Part shown: positions 27,642 through 36,521 of the stretch, one piece after another
Layout of the letters: every line of letters starts with the position of its first letter
Position numbering within the stretch: the stretch's first letter is position 1
Source: Sphingosinicella humi
Lineage (GTDB): Bacteria; Pseudomonadota; Alphaproteobacteria; Sphingomonadales; Sphingomonadaceae
DNA length: 64,000 bases
Assembly: GCF_003129465.1 (NCBI RefSeq)
Contig: NZ_QFFF01000002.1
Coordinates: 248,001-312,000 of the forward strand
Reading direction: 5' to 3'
Program-made: the position numbers and the translations under genes
Notes under the pieces: model-generated
Told to the model about the DNA's origin: nothing
Seen by the model: the letters and a program-made list of their open reading frames with translations, nothing else
The model's database searches: none

Positions 27642-30193
27642 CAGGACACCAGCCTCGGGAAGCCGTGGGCGACGATCACGGTCACCGCCGCCTGGACGAT
27701 CGTGTAGCGCCACAAGAGCCTTGTCGTATCGAAGCTCAGCCGCCGCACATTATCGGTGCGCCCGACCAGGATGCGCGCCGCGACCAACCCGGCCATGAAG
27801 GTGATGGCGGCGAGGTTCTGGGCATTCAGAAAGCCGAGCGCGAAGGTGCTGGCGCCATAGCCGCTTTCGCTCGGCCAGAGACCGGTCCGCGTCCACAGCC
27901 AGATGTCGCCTCCGACGGCCGCGCCGAGGACCAACACGCCCGCTAGCAACGGCGCGACGACAGCCGCCTTGCCTCGTCCCTGCGTCAGCATCCGGTCGGC
28001 GATGGCCAGCAGGCCGGCGCTGCCTGCGAGGAGGAGGAGCGCGCCGCCCGTGTGGAGCAGTCCGGGAAGCCTCGTTCCCGGCGGGGGCCATCGGTCCGGC
28101 TGGACGCTCCAGAGATAGACATAGCTGAAGACCATGCAGGTGAAGATCATGCCGATGACGACGATCAGCACCCACACCGCCCAGATGGCGTGATTCTTGT
28201 TGCCGAGCATGTAGACGGGGAGTTTCAGCCCTCCGCCGACATCGACCGGGTCATGGTCCGGCCCCTGGTCGAGCTCCCACACCCAGCGCAGCATGGCGGC
28301 GATGGCGATGACGCCGCCGATCACCGCGACCAGCACCATCTTCACCGTCAGGGAGAGGAAGAAGACGGCGGTGAATACGGCCGCGACGACGTGCCACCAG
28401 CTGGGGCCGGGAATGATGACCAGATATTGCGGGATCGCCTTCAGCGGCGACGTCACGATCGTCTCCCGCCGGCGAGTCAACGCGCCCGGCAGGAACCATT
28501 GCCCCTTCTCGACCTGATCGCTGAGCTCGGGATTGTCCCACAGCGGCTCGCGGCTTTTCACGATCGGGATGCTGCGGGCGGCGTAGGAGCCGTTGGGCAG
28601 CCATTCCAGGGTGCCGCCGCCATAGACGTTGCCGGCATTCTCATCCTGCGTCATGCGGAACTTGAGCGCCATGTCGATCACGAAGAGCGCCACGCCGGCG
28701 CCGATGGTGAAGGCGCCCATCGTCGAGACGAGGTTGAGGCCGTCGAGGCCCATCTCCGGCAGATAGGTGTAGACCCGGCGCGGCATGCCGGCGAAGCCAG
28801 TCCAGTGCATCGGCAGGAAGGTGAGATGCATGCCGGTGAACATCAGCCAGAACACCCATTTTCCGACCCGCTCGGACAAGGCGAAGCGGCTCACCATCGG
28901 CACCCAGTAATAAATGGCGGCGAACAGCGGGAAGACCATGCCGCCGATGAGGACGTAGTGGAGGTGGGCGACCACGAAATAGGTGTCGTGCGCCTGCCAG
29001 TCGAAAGGCACCATCGCCACCATCACGCCGGTGAGCCCGCCCATGGTGAAGATGATGAGGAAGCCGACGGTGAAGAGCGTCGGCACATTCCATCGCGCCC
29101 GCTCCCCCGCCATGATGGTGGCGATCCAGGCGAAGACCTGGATGCCGGCCGGAATCGCCACCGCCATCGACGCGGCCGAGAAGAAGCCGGTGGAGATGGG
29201 CGGCAGGCCGGTGGTGAACATGTGGTGGACCCACAGGCCGAAGCTGATGAAGCCCGTAGCCACAAGAGCCGCGACGATCAGCCGATAGCCGACGAGCTTG
29301 GCCCGCGCGACGACCGGCACGATCATCGACATCATGCCGGCGGCGGGGATGAAGATGATATAGACTTCGGGATGGCCGAAGAACCAGAAGAGATGCTGCC
29401 AGAGCAGCGGGTCGCCGCCCTTCTCGGCGACGAAGAAGGGCCAGTGGAACGCCCGCTCCAGCTCCAGCAGGATGGTGCCGAGGATGATCGCCGGGAAGCC
29501 GACGATGATCATGCCGGCGAAGACCAGCATCGCCCAGCCGAACAGCGGCAGCTTGTCCAGGCTCATGCCGGGCGAGCGGGTCTTCAGCACGCCGACGACG
29601 ATCTCGATCGCGCCGGCAATGGCGGAAATCTCGATGAAGCCGATGCCGAGCAGCCACCAGTCCGCCTTGCTGTCCGGCGAATAGATGTAGCTGGTGAGCG
29701 GCGGATACATGAACCAGCCGCCGTCCGGCGACTGGCCAAAGAATATGGTGGTGAAGAAGACGAGACCGCCGACGAGATAGGCCCAGAAGGCGAAGGCGGA
29801 GAGCCGCGGGAAAGGCAGGTCGCGCGCCGCCAGCATCTGGGGCAGCAGCAGCACCCCCATCGCTTCCACCGCCGGGACCGCGAAGAGGAACATCATCACC
29901 GTGCCGTGCATGGTGAACAGCTGGTTGTAGGTGTCCTGGCCGACGATTTCGGCCATCGGCGTCGCCAGCTGGCTGCGCATCAGCAGCGCCAGGCAGCCGG
30001 CCAGCACGAAGAACAACAAGGCCGCCCCGACATAGGCGGCGCCCACGATATTGTTGTTGACCGCGGTCGGCAGCCGCCAGCCGGTCGGCTGGCGCCATAC
30101 CTCCTCCAATATCTTCAGCTCCTCCTCCGGCCGCGGCCGCGGGTCCGGCAGGTTCTTCGCAGCGGCGCGGAAGGCGGCTTCCTCGTCCGTCAT
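27641..30193 (-). CDS. coxA: caa3-type cytochrome c oxidase subunit I/III fusion
   Basis: Catalytic core of a haem-copper oxidase that reduces O2 to water and pumps protons. The 850-residue protein joins subunit I (residues about 30-590) to a subunit III-like helical region (about 600-850), as in Thermus caa3. Haem a and a3/CuB ligands are visible: H96 (TMHGTVM), H274 with cross-linked Y278 in GHPEVY, H323/H324 (WVHHMF), H410 and H412 (VAHLHY). The D-channel entry D125 (RDLPFPRL) is present, but the usual Asn pair is replaced by Ser-Ala. Its start overlaps the coxB stop (ATGA). Confidence 0.94.
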   Translation of the reverse strand: MTDEEAAFRAAAKNLPDPRPRPEEELKILEEVWRQPTGWRLPTAVNNNIVGAAYVGAALLFFVLAGCLALLMRSQLATPMAEIVGQDTYNQLFTMHGTVMMFLFAVPAVEAMGVLLLPQMLAARDLPFPRLSAFAFWAYLVGGLVFFTTIFFGQSPDGGWFMYPPLTSYIYSPDSKADWWLLGIGFIEISAIAGAIEIVVGVLKTRSPGMSLDKLPLFGWAMLVFAGMIIVGFPAIILGTILLELERAFHWPFFVAEKGGDPLLWQHLFWFFGHPEVYIIFIPAAGMMSMIVPVVARAKLVGYRLIVAALVATGFISFGLWVHHMFTTGLPPISTGFFSAASMAVAIPAGIQVFAWIATIMAGERARWNVPTLFTVGFLIIFTMGGLTGVMVAMVPFDWQAHDTYFVVAHLHYVLIGGMVFPLFAAIYYWVPMVSRFALSERVGKWVFWLMFTGMHLTFLPMHWTGFAGMPRRVYTYLPEMGLDGLNLVSTMGAFTIGAGVALFVIDMALKFRMTQDENAGNVYGGGTLEWLPNGSYAARSIPIVKSREPLWDNPELSDQVEKGQWFLPGALTRRRETIVTSPLKAIPQYLVIIPGPSWWHVVAAVFTAVFFLSLTVKMVLVAVIGGVIAIAAMLRWVWELDQGPDHDPVDVGGGLKLPVYMLGNKNHAIWAVWVLIVVIGMIFTCMVFSYVYLWSVQPDRWPPPGTRLPGLLHTGGALLLLAGSAGLLAIADRMLTQGRGKAAVVAPLLAGVLVLGAAVGGDIWLWTRTGLWPSESGYGASTFALGFLNAQNLAAITFMAGLVAARILVGRTDNVRRLSFDTTRLLWRYTIVQAAVTVIVAHGFPRLVS

Positions 30194-31119
30194 TCAAGGC
30201 GGTCCATATAGGTGACGAGGGCTCTCAGCTCCTTGGCGGAGAGGCCGGAATAAGCGGGCATTTTGACGCCGGGCTTCAGCCGCTGCGGGTTGGCGGTCCA
30301 GCCTCCGAGCGTGCCCTTGTTGTTGGGGAGGATTCCGGCACCGAGATGCAGGCGGGACGCGACATGGGTGAGATCGGGGCCGGCCAGCCCCCTCGCCGGC
30401 GTGCCGCGCACCTGGTGGCAGCCACCGCAGCCCAAAGTTCGAAACAGCGCCGCGCCTTCGGCGGCGAGCGGCTCCGAAGGCGGCAAGGCCGGTCCCGCCT
30501 CGCGCCTCAGCCAGACTGCATAGTCGGCCGGCGACAGCGCGCGCACGCGGAACAGCATGAGGGCGTGCGGGCCTCCGCAATATTCGGCGCAGGCGCCGTA
30601 ATAGACGCCCGGCTTTGCGGCGAGGAGGCGAATGCGGTTGGTCTTGCCGGGGATCATGTCGAGCTTGCCCGCCAGCTCCGGCACCCAGAAGCTGTGGATG
30701 ACATTGTCCGAAGCGAGGTCGATCAGCGCGGGCCGGCCGGCCGGGATGACGATCTCGTTGGCGGAGGCGAAGCGTTCGGGTTCCAGATATTCGACCCGCC
30801 ACCACCATTGCTCGCCCGTCACATGGATGCGGACCGGGTCGGCGTCCTCGGTGCCGACCAGGCCGGCCGTGAGACCGAGGCCGTAGGTGAGGAGGCCCGT
30901 CAGGGTGACGACGGGAAAAAGGACGCCGCCGATGATCACCATCTTTTCGCCGGCGATCCTCCGCCGCCACGCCCCGCCGAACAGGGCTATGCTGAGGGCC
31001 ACGAGGACGATGAGGAGAATGACTCCCCCGCCGACGATCAGCACCCAGCTCAAAGTGGTGATCGGATCGCCCTGAGGTCCGGATGTGTCGAGCGCAAGGG
31101 GCAACCCGTTCCCGCTCAT
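30190..31119 (-). CDS. coxB: caa3-type oxidase subunit II with fused cytochrome c domain
   Basis: Electron entry subunit of the oxidase. The 309-residue protein has two transmembrane helices, a cupredoxin domain with the CuA ligands H142, C177, E179, C181, H185 and M188 (CAEYCGGPHALM), and a C-terminal class I cytochrome c domain with CGGCH at residues 231-235 and the likely axial Met in KMPAY. This marks a caa3 enzyme. The frame is open to 31296, into actA, but ATG 31119 (or GTG 31125) is preferred: it gives a normal N-terminus and leaves room for the promoter at 31172-31196. No signal peptide is obvious. Confidence 0.9.
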   Translation of the reverse strand: MSGNGLPLALDTSGPQGDPITTLSWVLIVGGGVILLIVLVALSIALFGGAWRRRIAGEKMVIIGGVLFPVVTLTGLLTYGLGLTAGLVGTEDADPVRIHVTGEQWWWRVEYLEPERFASANEIVIPAGRPALIDLASDNVIHSFWVPELAGKLDMIPGKTNRIRLLAAKPGVYYGACAEYCGGPHALMLFRVRALSPADYAVWLRREAGPALPPSEPLAAEGAALFRTLGCGGCHQVRGTPARGLAGPDLTHVASRLHLGAGILPNNKGTLGGWTANPQRLKPGVKMPAYSGLSAKELRALVTYMDRLE

Positions 31120-31171
31120 CCGCACGATAGCTTGGCCGGCAAGCTCGCCTCCCTGTGGCTCCCCCGCCTTC

Positions 31172-31196
31172 AACCGATCCGCCGCCGGCTCGTTCC
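31172..31196 (-). promoter_or_regulatory. EcfG-like promoter facing the oxidase operon
   Basis: On the minus strand GGAAC (31196-31192), a 16-nt spacer, then GGTT (31175-31172): one base from the EcfG consensus CGTT. The start of transcription would be near 31165, 46 nt before the coxB ATG. It is only 22 bp from the perfect motif facing actA. Confidence 0.5.
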
Positions 31197-31217
31197 ACAG
31201 CCGTTTCTTAGCCGAGC

Positions 31218-31242
31218 GGAACGCCTCCGGAATGTCTTCGTT
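31218..31242 (+). promoter_or_regulatory. EcfG-type general stress promoter of the act operon
   Basis: GGAAC at 31218-31222, a 16-nt spacer, and CGTT at 31239-31242 exactly match the EcfG consensus. Transcription would start near 31249, about 26 nt before the actA ATG. No other clear promoter was seen in the gap. Confidence 0.72.
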
Positions 31243-31274
31243 GGGAGACGGGAGCTGACGGCGATGGGCGACGC

Positions 31275-31997
31275 ATGGCGCAGATTTTTTCGGCACGGAC
31301 GGACCGCCTGCTCAGACGGCTCCTCCTCGCCCTGCCGCTGCTGTTCGTCCTTCTCCTCGGGATCGGCTTCTACCAGTTCCGCTCCGACGCTCATTGGGGC
31401 GTCGGCAGGACGGCCGAGCAGCCGATCGGCTTCCGCCACGACCTCCATGTGCGGGAACTCGGCCTCGACTGCGCCTTCTGCCATGGCGGTGCCGCGCGAG
31501 CGGCCGCGGCGGGCATGCCGTCGGCGAGCGCCTGCCTCGTCTGTCATTCCCAGCTCTGGCGCGGCGTGGACGCGCTGCGACCGCTGTTCACCAGCGTCGA
31601 GCTCGGCCAGCCGATCGAGTGGAAGTCGCTCTATCGCCTTCCCGAGCACACGCGCTTTCATCACGGCGCCCATGCCGCGTCCGGCATCGGCTGTGCCGCC
31701 TGCCACGGCGACGTGGCGACGATGGTGAAGACCGAAAAGGCCGAGCCGCTGTCGATGGCCTGGTGCCTCGATTGCCATCGGCAGGTGGGCGAGCGCGGGC
31801 AGCAGAATCGCACAGCAGCCCTAACCCCTCTTCGTCATTCCCGCGAAAGCGGGAATCCCGCTTCTTCTCTTCCCGAAGCAAGGCAAGAGCAGCGGGACTC
31901 CCGCTTTCGCGGGAGCGACGGATCAGGTGTCCTGGCTGCCGAGGATGTCGCTTTCGCCAATCCCCGCCTCACCGATTGCTCGACCTGTCACTACTGA
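31275..31997 (+). CDS. actA: Alternative complex III pentahaem cytochrome subunit ActA
   Basis: Membrane-anchored multihaem cytochrome c that carries electrons out of alternative complex III. The 240-residue protein has one N-terminal helix (LLLALPLLFVLLLGIGFYQF) and five CxxCH haem sites: 66-70, 87-91, 140-144, 164-168 and 235-239. Five haems is the expected ActA number. Between haems 4 and 5, residues about 187-217 (RHSRESGNPASS onwards) are encoded by an in-frame palindromic repeat (31833-31920), which is not part of the family. It ends TGATG with actB. The Shine-Dalgarno sequence is weak. Confidence 0.92.
   Translation: MAQIFSARTDRLLRRLLLALPLLFVLLLGIGFYQFRSDAHWGVGRTAEQPIGFRHDLHVRELGLDCAFCHGGAARAAAAGMPSASACLVCHSQLWRGVDALRPLFTSVELGQPIEWKSLYRLPEHTRFHHGAHAASGIGCAACHGDVATMVKTEKAEPLSMAWCLDCHRQVGERGQQNRTAALTPLRHSRESGNPASSLPEARQEQRDSRFRGSDGSGVLAAEDVAFANPRLTDCSTCHY
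31833..31920. repeat. Palindromic repeat, family B, inserted in frame in actA
   Basis: Arms 31833-31860 and 31893-31920 are 28 bp each with three mismatches, beginning CGTCATTCCCGCGAAAGCGG. Each arm has an internal CCCGC-GAAA-GCGGG hairpin. The same arms occur between glmU and glmS (46301-46385). It adds about 30 residues to ActA without breaking the frame. Confidence 0.92.
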
Positions 31998-34708
31998 TGA
32001 GCGGCGACACAAAAGCGGGTCTCTGGCGCGGCATCGGCGATTTGACGGCCGATCGCATCGAGTCCTGTCTCGAGGCCGAATTCCCCGCCCTCCACCGGAT
32101 GGGGATGATGGACCGGCGCGACCTGATGCGGCTGATGGGCGCATCGCTGGCGCTGGCGGGGCTCACCGCCTGCGAGAAGCGGCAGCCGCCGCTGCTGTCC
32201 CAGCCCTTCAGCCCGGAAGGGCATGTCGCCGGACAGCCGCTCTACTTCGCCACCTCGCTTCCGCTCGACGGCTATGGCCGCGGCGTGCTGGTCAAGTCGC
32301 ATGACGGGCGGCCGATCAAGATCGAAGGCAACCCGCTCCACCCCGCCAGCCTCGGCGCGACCGACCCGTTCATGCAGGCCGAGATATTGTCGCTCTACGA
32401 TCCGGATCGCTCGCGCACGCCCCGGCGGGGCGACGAGCCGATGCCCTGGAGCGCGCTCCGCCGCTTCCTTACCGAGCAGCGGACCGAAATGGCGAGCGAT
32501 GGCGGGCAAGGCACGCACGTCCTGTTCGGCGCCACCTCCTCGCCCACCCTCGCCGGATTGATCGATCGGCTGCGCTCCCTATACCCGGCCATGCGTTTCC
32601 ACAGCTATTCGCCGGTCAGCGATCTCTTGGCGGCCCCGGAGCTGATCTACCGCCTCGACCGCGCCGACGTCGTGCTCAGCCTTGGCGCGGATTTCCTGGG
32701 CCCGGGGCCTGCCCAGGTCCGCTATGCCCGCGATTGGAAAGAGGCCCGCCCACGCCTCATCGTCATTGAATCGACGCCCACCCTCACCGGCGCCCAGGCC
32801 GACCAACGCCTGCCCCTCGCCCCCCACGCCATCGAGGCGCTGGCGGCCGAGCTCGCCGCCGGCCGCGGGCCGCCGAACGTAGTGCAAGCCCTCTCGGCAG
32901 GACGCGCGATGGTGCTCGCCGGCCGCGACCAGTCTCCGGCCGTGCAGGCGCTGACCCATCGCCTCAACTCGCAGCTCGGCGCCTATGGCAATGGAATTGT
33001 CGCCATCGCGCCGGTGCGGCTCGCTCAGCCGGAGGGGATCGAGCCGCTCGATGCTCTGGTCGCGGAGATGGCGGCAGGACGGGTGCGGCGGCTGGCGGTG
33101 CTCGACTGCAATCCCGGTTATGACGCGCCGGCGGACTTCGCCTTCGACGAACTGATGACCCATGTCCCGGTCTCGATCCATCTCGGCCTTGGCCATGACG
33201 AGACGGCGCGGGTCTGCCGCTGGCATGTGCCGATGCGCCATGTTCTCGAAAGCTGGGGCGACCTTCGCGCCTATGACGGCACCGTCGGCCTCCAGCAGCC
33301 GGCGACGGTGCCGCTCGTTCCCGCGCTAAGCTCGATCGAACTGCTCGCCGCGCTGGCCGGGGACCGCCCCGACGGCGGCGCCCTGGTGCGGCGCCAATGG
33401 AATGGCCTCGCCGAAGAGCCGTGGCTCCGCGCGCTCGAAGCAGGCGTGATTTCCGGGACGCAGGCCGCGACCACCGCGCCCCCGTCTCCGCCTCCTGCGC
33501 CCTCGACCAGGCCCGTCGGGCTGACCCTGACCTTCCAGCCCGACCCGCGGATGTGGGACGGCCGTTTTGCGAACAATGCCTGGCTCCAGGAACTGCCGAG
33601 CCCGCTCACCAAGCTCGTCTGGGGCAATGCCGCGCTGATCGCGCCCGCGACGGCGGCACGGCTTGGCTTGGAGAGCGGAGACAAGGTCGAAATCGCCCAT
33701 CGCGGCGCGAGCATGACCGCGCCCGTCTGGGTGATGCCGGGCCAGGCGGCGGACGTCGTCACCCTGCCGCTCGGCCATGGCCGCCGCTCCGCTGGCCGGG
33801 TGGGAACCAGGATCGGTGTCGACGCCTTCCGCCTCCGCCCGGCCGACGCTCCTTGGGTCGTTGCCGGCGTGGACGTGCGCAAGGTGCCCGGCCAGGCGCG
33901 CCTCGTCAGCACACAGCGTCATCACCCCATCGCCGACCCGGGGGCCATTCGCACCGCCGAGGCGGGCGCGGAGGACTTGCCCAGCCTCTATCCCGACTAT
34001 CCGTCGCTCGGCCACGTCTGGGGCATGGTGATCGACACCGACGCCTGCATCGGCTGCGGCGCGTGCACCATCGCCTGCCAGGCGGAAAACAATATCCCCG
34101 TGGTCGGACCGGACGAAGTGGAGCGCGGGCGCGAGATGCACTGGATCCGGGTCGACCGCTATCACGAGGGACCGGTCGAAGCGCCAGAGACGCACTTCCA
34201 GCCCGTCCCCTGCATGCATTGCGAGAAGGCGCCCTGCGAGGTGGTCTGTCCCGTCGGCGCCACCGTCCATTCGGCGGAAGGCCTCAACCAGATGGTCTAT
34301 AATCGCTGCATCGGCACGCGGACCTGCTCCAACAACTGCCCCTACAAGGTCCGCCGTTTCAACTGGTTCGACTATCAGTCCGAAGCGCCCGCCACGCCCG
34401 CGCCGGCCAACAATCCGCGCGTCACCGTCCGCGACCGCGGCGTCATGGAAAAATGCACCTATTGCGTGCAGCGCATCAACGCCGTCCGCGCCGAGGCAAA
34501 GGTGGAAGGCCGCGATATCCGCGATGGAGACGTCCAAACCGCCTGCCAGCAGGTTTGTCCCACCCAGGCTATCGTCTTCGGTGATCTCAACGATCCGAAC
34601 AGCGAAGTCGCCCGCCTCCGCCGCAACGGCCGCAACTACGCGCTGCTCGGCAATCTCGGCACCCGGCCGCGCACCACCTATCTCGCGCGGGTGAGGCGGC
34701 GGACATGA
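31997..34708 (+). CDS. actB: Alternative complex III molybdopterin-like/iron-sulfur subunit ActB
   Basis: Large peripheral subunit. The 903-residue protein has a Tat-like signal (MDRRDLMRLMGASLALAGLTAC, split here as RR at residues 40-41), a domain resembling molybdopterin oxidoreductases (about 65-640) that in known ACIII lacks the cofactor, and a four-cluster ferredoxin domain: CIGCGACTIACQ near 684, CMHCEKAPCEVVCP near 738, CIGTRTCSNNCP near 771, and CTYCVQRI near 819 with CQQVCP. The ATG at 31997 overlaps the actA stop; the frame stays open further upstream but out of register with known protein. It ends ATGA with actC. Confidence 0.94.
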   Translation: MSGDTKAGLWRGIGDLTADRIESCLEAEFPALHRMGMMDRRDLMRLMGASLALAGLTACEKRQPPLLSQPFSPEGHVAGQPLYFATSLPLDGYGRGVLVKSHDGRPIKIEGNPLHPASLGATDPFMQAEILSLYDPDRSRTPRRGDEPMPWSALRRFLTEQRTEMASDGGQGTHVLFGATSSPTLAGLIDRLRSLYPAMRFHSYSPVSDLLAAPELIYRLDRADVVLSLGADFLGPGPAQVRYARDWKEARPRLIVIESTPTLTGAQADQRLPLAPHAIEALAAELAAGRGPPNVVQALSAGRAMVLAGRDQSPAVQALTHRLNSQLGAYGNGIVAIAPVRLAQPEGIEPLDALVAEMAAGRVRRLAVLDCNPGYDAPADFAFDELMTHVPVSIHLGLGHDETARVCRWHVPMRHVLESWGDLRAYDGTVGLQQPATVPLVPALSSIELLAALAGDRPDGGALVRRQWNGLAEEPWLRALEAGVISGTQAATTAPPSPPPAPSTRPVGLTLTFQPDPRMWDGRFANNAWLQELPSPLTKLVWGNAALIAPATAARLGLESGDKVEIAHRGASMTAPVWVMPGQAADVVTLPLGHGRRSAGRVGTRIGVDAFRLRPADAPWVVAGVDVRKVPGQARLVSTQRHHPIADPGAIRTAEAGAEDLPSLYPDYPSLGHVWGMVIDTDACIGCGACTIACQAENNIPVVGPDEVERGREMHWIRVDRYHEGPVEAPETHFQPVPCMHCEKAPCEVVCPVGATVHSAEGLNQMVYNRCIGTRTCSNNCPYKVRRFNWFDYQSEAPATPAPANNPRVTVRDRGVMEKCTYCVQRINAVRAEAKVEGRDIRDGDVQTACQQVCPTQAIVFGDLNDPNSEVARLRRNGRNYALLGNLGTRPRTTYLARVRRRT

Positions 34709-36006
34709 TCGCGCCGATCCAGAACCCGCCGATCGACCATGTCATCGATCCGCCTCTGGCCGAGCGCTTCGGCCGGACCTGGTGGATCGGGATCGGCGTG
34801 GCGCTGCTCGGCGTCCTGTTCCTCCTTTACGGCCTTCGCGGTCCCGCCTTTGTCGGCATCGGCGTCTGGGGAACGAATATCCCCTATGTCTGGGGCTTCG
34901 ACATCGCCAGCTACGCCTGGTGGATCGGCATCGCCAATGGCGCTGCGCTTTTCGCCTCGATCCTGGTGCTGACCGGCAGCAGCCTCCACACCGCCGTCAA
35001 CCGCTTCGCCAACGGCCTTGCCCTCGGCGCCGCCATTTGCGCCGCCGTCTTTCCCGTCTTCCACCTCGGCCGGCCCTGGCTCGCTTACTGGATGATCCCC
35101 TATCCGACGGCCCAGGGCGTCTGGCCCCAGTTCCGGAGCCCGCTGACCTGGGACTTCTGGGCAATATTGACGCACCTCACCGCCATTGCCCTGCTCTGGT
35201 ATGTCGGCCTCATCCCCGATCTCGCCACCCTGCGCGACCGGGCAAAGACGCGGACGCGGCAGCTCTTCTACGGCCTCGCCGCGCTCGGCTGGCGCGGATC
35301 GGCGCGGCAATGGGCGCTCCACCGCCGCGCGCACCGCATCGTCGCCTTGACCCTCATCCCCCTCCTCTTCCTGGCCCAGGCGATCGTCTCGTTCGAGTTC
35401 GTAGGAACCCTGGTTCCCGACTGGCACGAGACGCGCCAGCCGCTCCATTTCATCGCCACCGGAATCCAGCTCGGCATCGCGATGGTGCTGCTCGTCGCTC
35501 TGGCGCTCCGCCGCCGGCTGGGGCTCCACCGGCATATCGACGATTGGGATATCGACCTCCTCGCCAAGCTGCTCCTCGCCAACGCCCTGGTCACCGCCTA
35601 CGCCTATCTGGACGGCTGGTTCATGGAGTTGATGGCCGAACCGCCCATCCGCGAGGCGTTGCTGGCGCGAATGGCAGGGCCTTACGGAACGCTCTATTGG
35701 GGCGGGTTCATGCTCTCCGTCCTGCCGCCGCAGATTTTCTGGTGGCGCCGGGTTCGCCTCCATTGGTGGGCCGGCGCGACCGTGGCGGCGCTCGTGCTGA
35801 TCGGCATCTATCTCGACTATCTGTCGGTGGTGGTCGGCGGACTGGTTCGCACCAATCTGATGATCGCCGCGCCCACCTATGCGCCTACCGTCGCCGAAGT
35901 CTCGCTGCTGGCGGGGACGCTTGGCCTGTTCCTCCTGATGGTGCTGCTCTCGGTCCGGCGGCTGCCGATCGTCAGCCTCTACGACACACGGGCGGAACCG
36001 GCATGA
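34705..36006 (+). CDS. actC: Alternative complex III membrane subunit ActC (NrfD family)
   Basis: Integral membrane subunit of the NrfD/PsrC family, thought to hold the quinol-oxidation site of ACIII. The 433-residue protein has about ten hydrophobic helices; FDIASYAWWIGIANGAAL and FHLGRPWLAYWMIPYPTAQ carry residues typical of the family. The N-terminus (NPPIDHVIDPPL) matches ActC-type starts. Both ends overlap neighbours by ATGA (actB, actD), so the operon is tightly coupled. Confidence 0.94.
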   Translation: MIAPIQNPPIDHVIDPPLAERFGRTWWIGIGVALLGVLFLLYGLRGPAFVGIGVWGTNIPYVWGFDIASYAWWIGIANGAALFASILVLTGSSLHTAVNRFANGLALGAAICAAVFPVFHLGRPWLAYWMIPYPTAQGVWPQFRSPLTWDFWAILTHLTAIALLWYVGLIPDLATLRDRAKTRTRQLFYGLAALGWRGSARQWALHRRAHRIVALTLIPLLFLAQAIVSFEFVGTLVPDWHETRQPLHFIATGIQLGIAMVLLVALALRRRLGLHRHIDDWDIDLLAKLLLANALVTAYAYLDGWFMELMAEPPIREALLARMAGPYGTLYWGGFMLSVLPPQIFWWRRVRLHWWAGATVAALVLIGIYLDYLSVVVGGLVRTNLMIAAPTYAPTVAEVSLLAGTLGLFLLMVLLSVRRLPIVSLYDTRAEPA

Positions 36007-36521
36007 CCGGCCTTATCGCCCGCTTCCGCTCGCCGGCCGAGCTGGTGGAGGCCGTTCGCCGCCTCCGCGACCAGGGCTACCGCCGCCTCGACGCCTTCAC
36101 TCCCTATCCCTTGCCCGAACTGACCGAGTTGCTGGGCGGATCGACGTCCCGCATCGGCTGGATCGCCGCGCTTTCGGCGCTCGCCGGAGGCGCCCTCACC
36201 TATGCCGTCATCTATTGGACGGCGGTCGTCGATTACCCGCTCAATATCGGCGGGCGGCCGCTGCACAGCTGGCAAGCCTTTCTTCCCGCCGCCTTGGTAT
36301 CGGCCGCGCTCTGGTCGGGGCTCGCCACCTTGATCGGCATGCTCTGGCTCGGCGGCCTGCCGCGCTGGCACCATCGGCTGTTCGACCTGAAGGGTTTCGA
36401 CCGGGCGACCTACGATCGCTATTTCCTGCTGGTCGAGGACGATCCCGCCTTCGAGGCGAGCGAGACGCGGCGGCTCCTCGAAAGCCTCTCGCCCGAACAT
36501 ATCGAGGCACTCGGGCCATGA
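36003..36521 (+). CDS. actD: Alternative complex III subunit ActD (DUF3341)
   Basis: A 172-residue protein with two transmembrane helices (ALSALAGGALTYAVIYWTAV and AALVSAALWSGLATLIGMLW) between cytosolic ends. The N-terminal VRRLRDQGYRRLDAFTPYPL and the DYPLNIGGRPLHSWQAFLP loop are hallmarks of the DUF3341/ActD family. It has no cofactor motif; in solved ACIII structures ActD is a peripheral membrane subunit. It starts and ends with ATGA overlaps. Confidence 0.92.
   Translation: MTGLIARFRSPAELVEAVRRLRDQGYRRLDAFTPYPLPELTELLGGSTSRIGWIAALSALAGGALTYAVIYWTAVVDYPLNIGGRPLHSWQAFLPAALVSAALWSGLATLIGMLWLGGLPRWHHRLFDLKGFDRATYDRYFLLVEDDPAFEASETRRLLESLSPEHIEALGP

Noticed and set aside
28052-30211. Long open frame on the plus strand opposite coxA/coxC
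   Set aside because: It is antisense to a fully motif-supported oxidase gene and reads as a His/Asp/Arg-rich sequence with no domain; GC-rich codon bias leaves such frames open.
31120-31296. Upstream extension of coxB into actA
   Set aside because: It would cover the divergent promoter region and overlap actA; the residues do not look like a subunit II N-terminus.
31394-31996. Upstream extension of the actB frame inside actA
   Set aside because: It reads Arg-rich sequence in a different frame from actA; the ActB family start fits the ATG at 31997.
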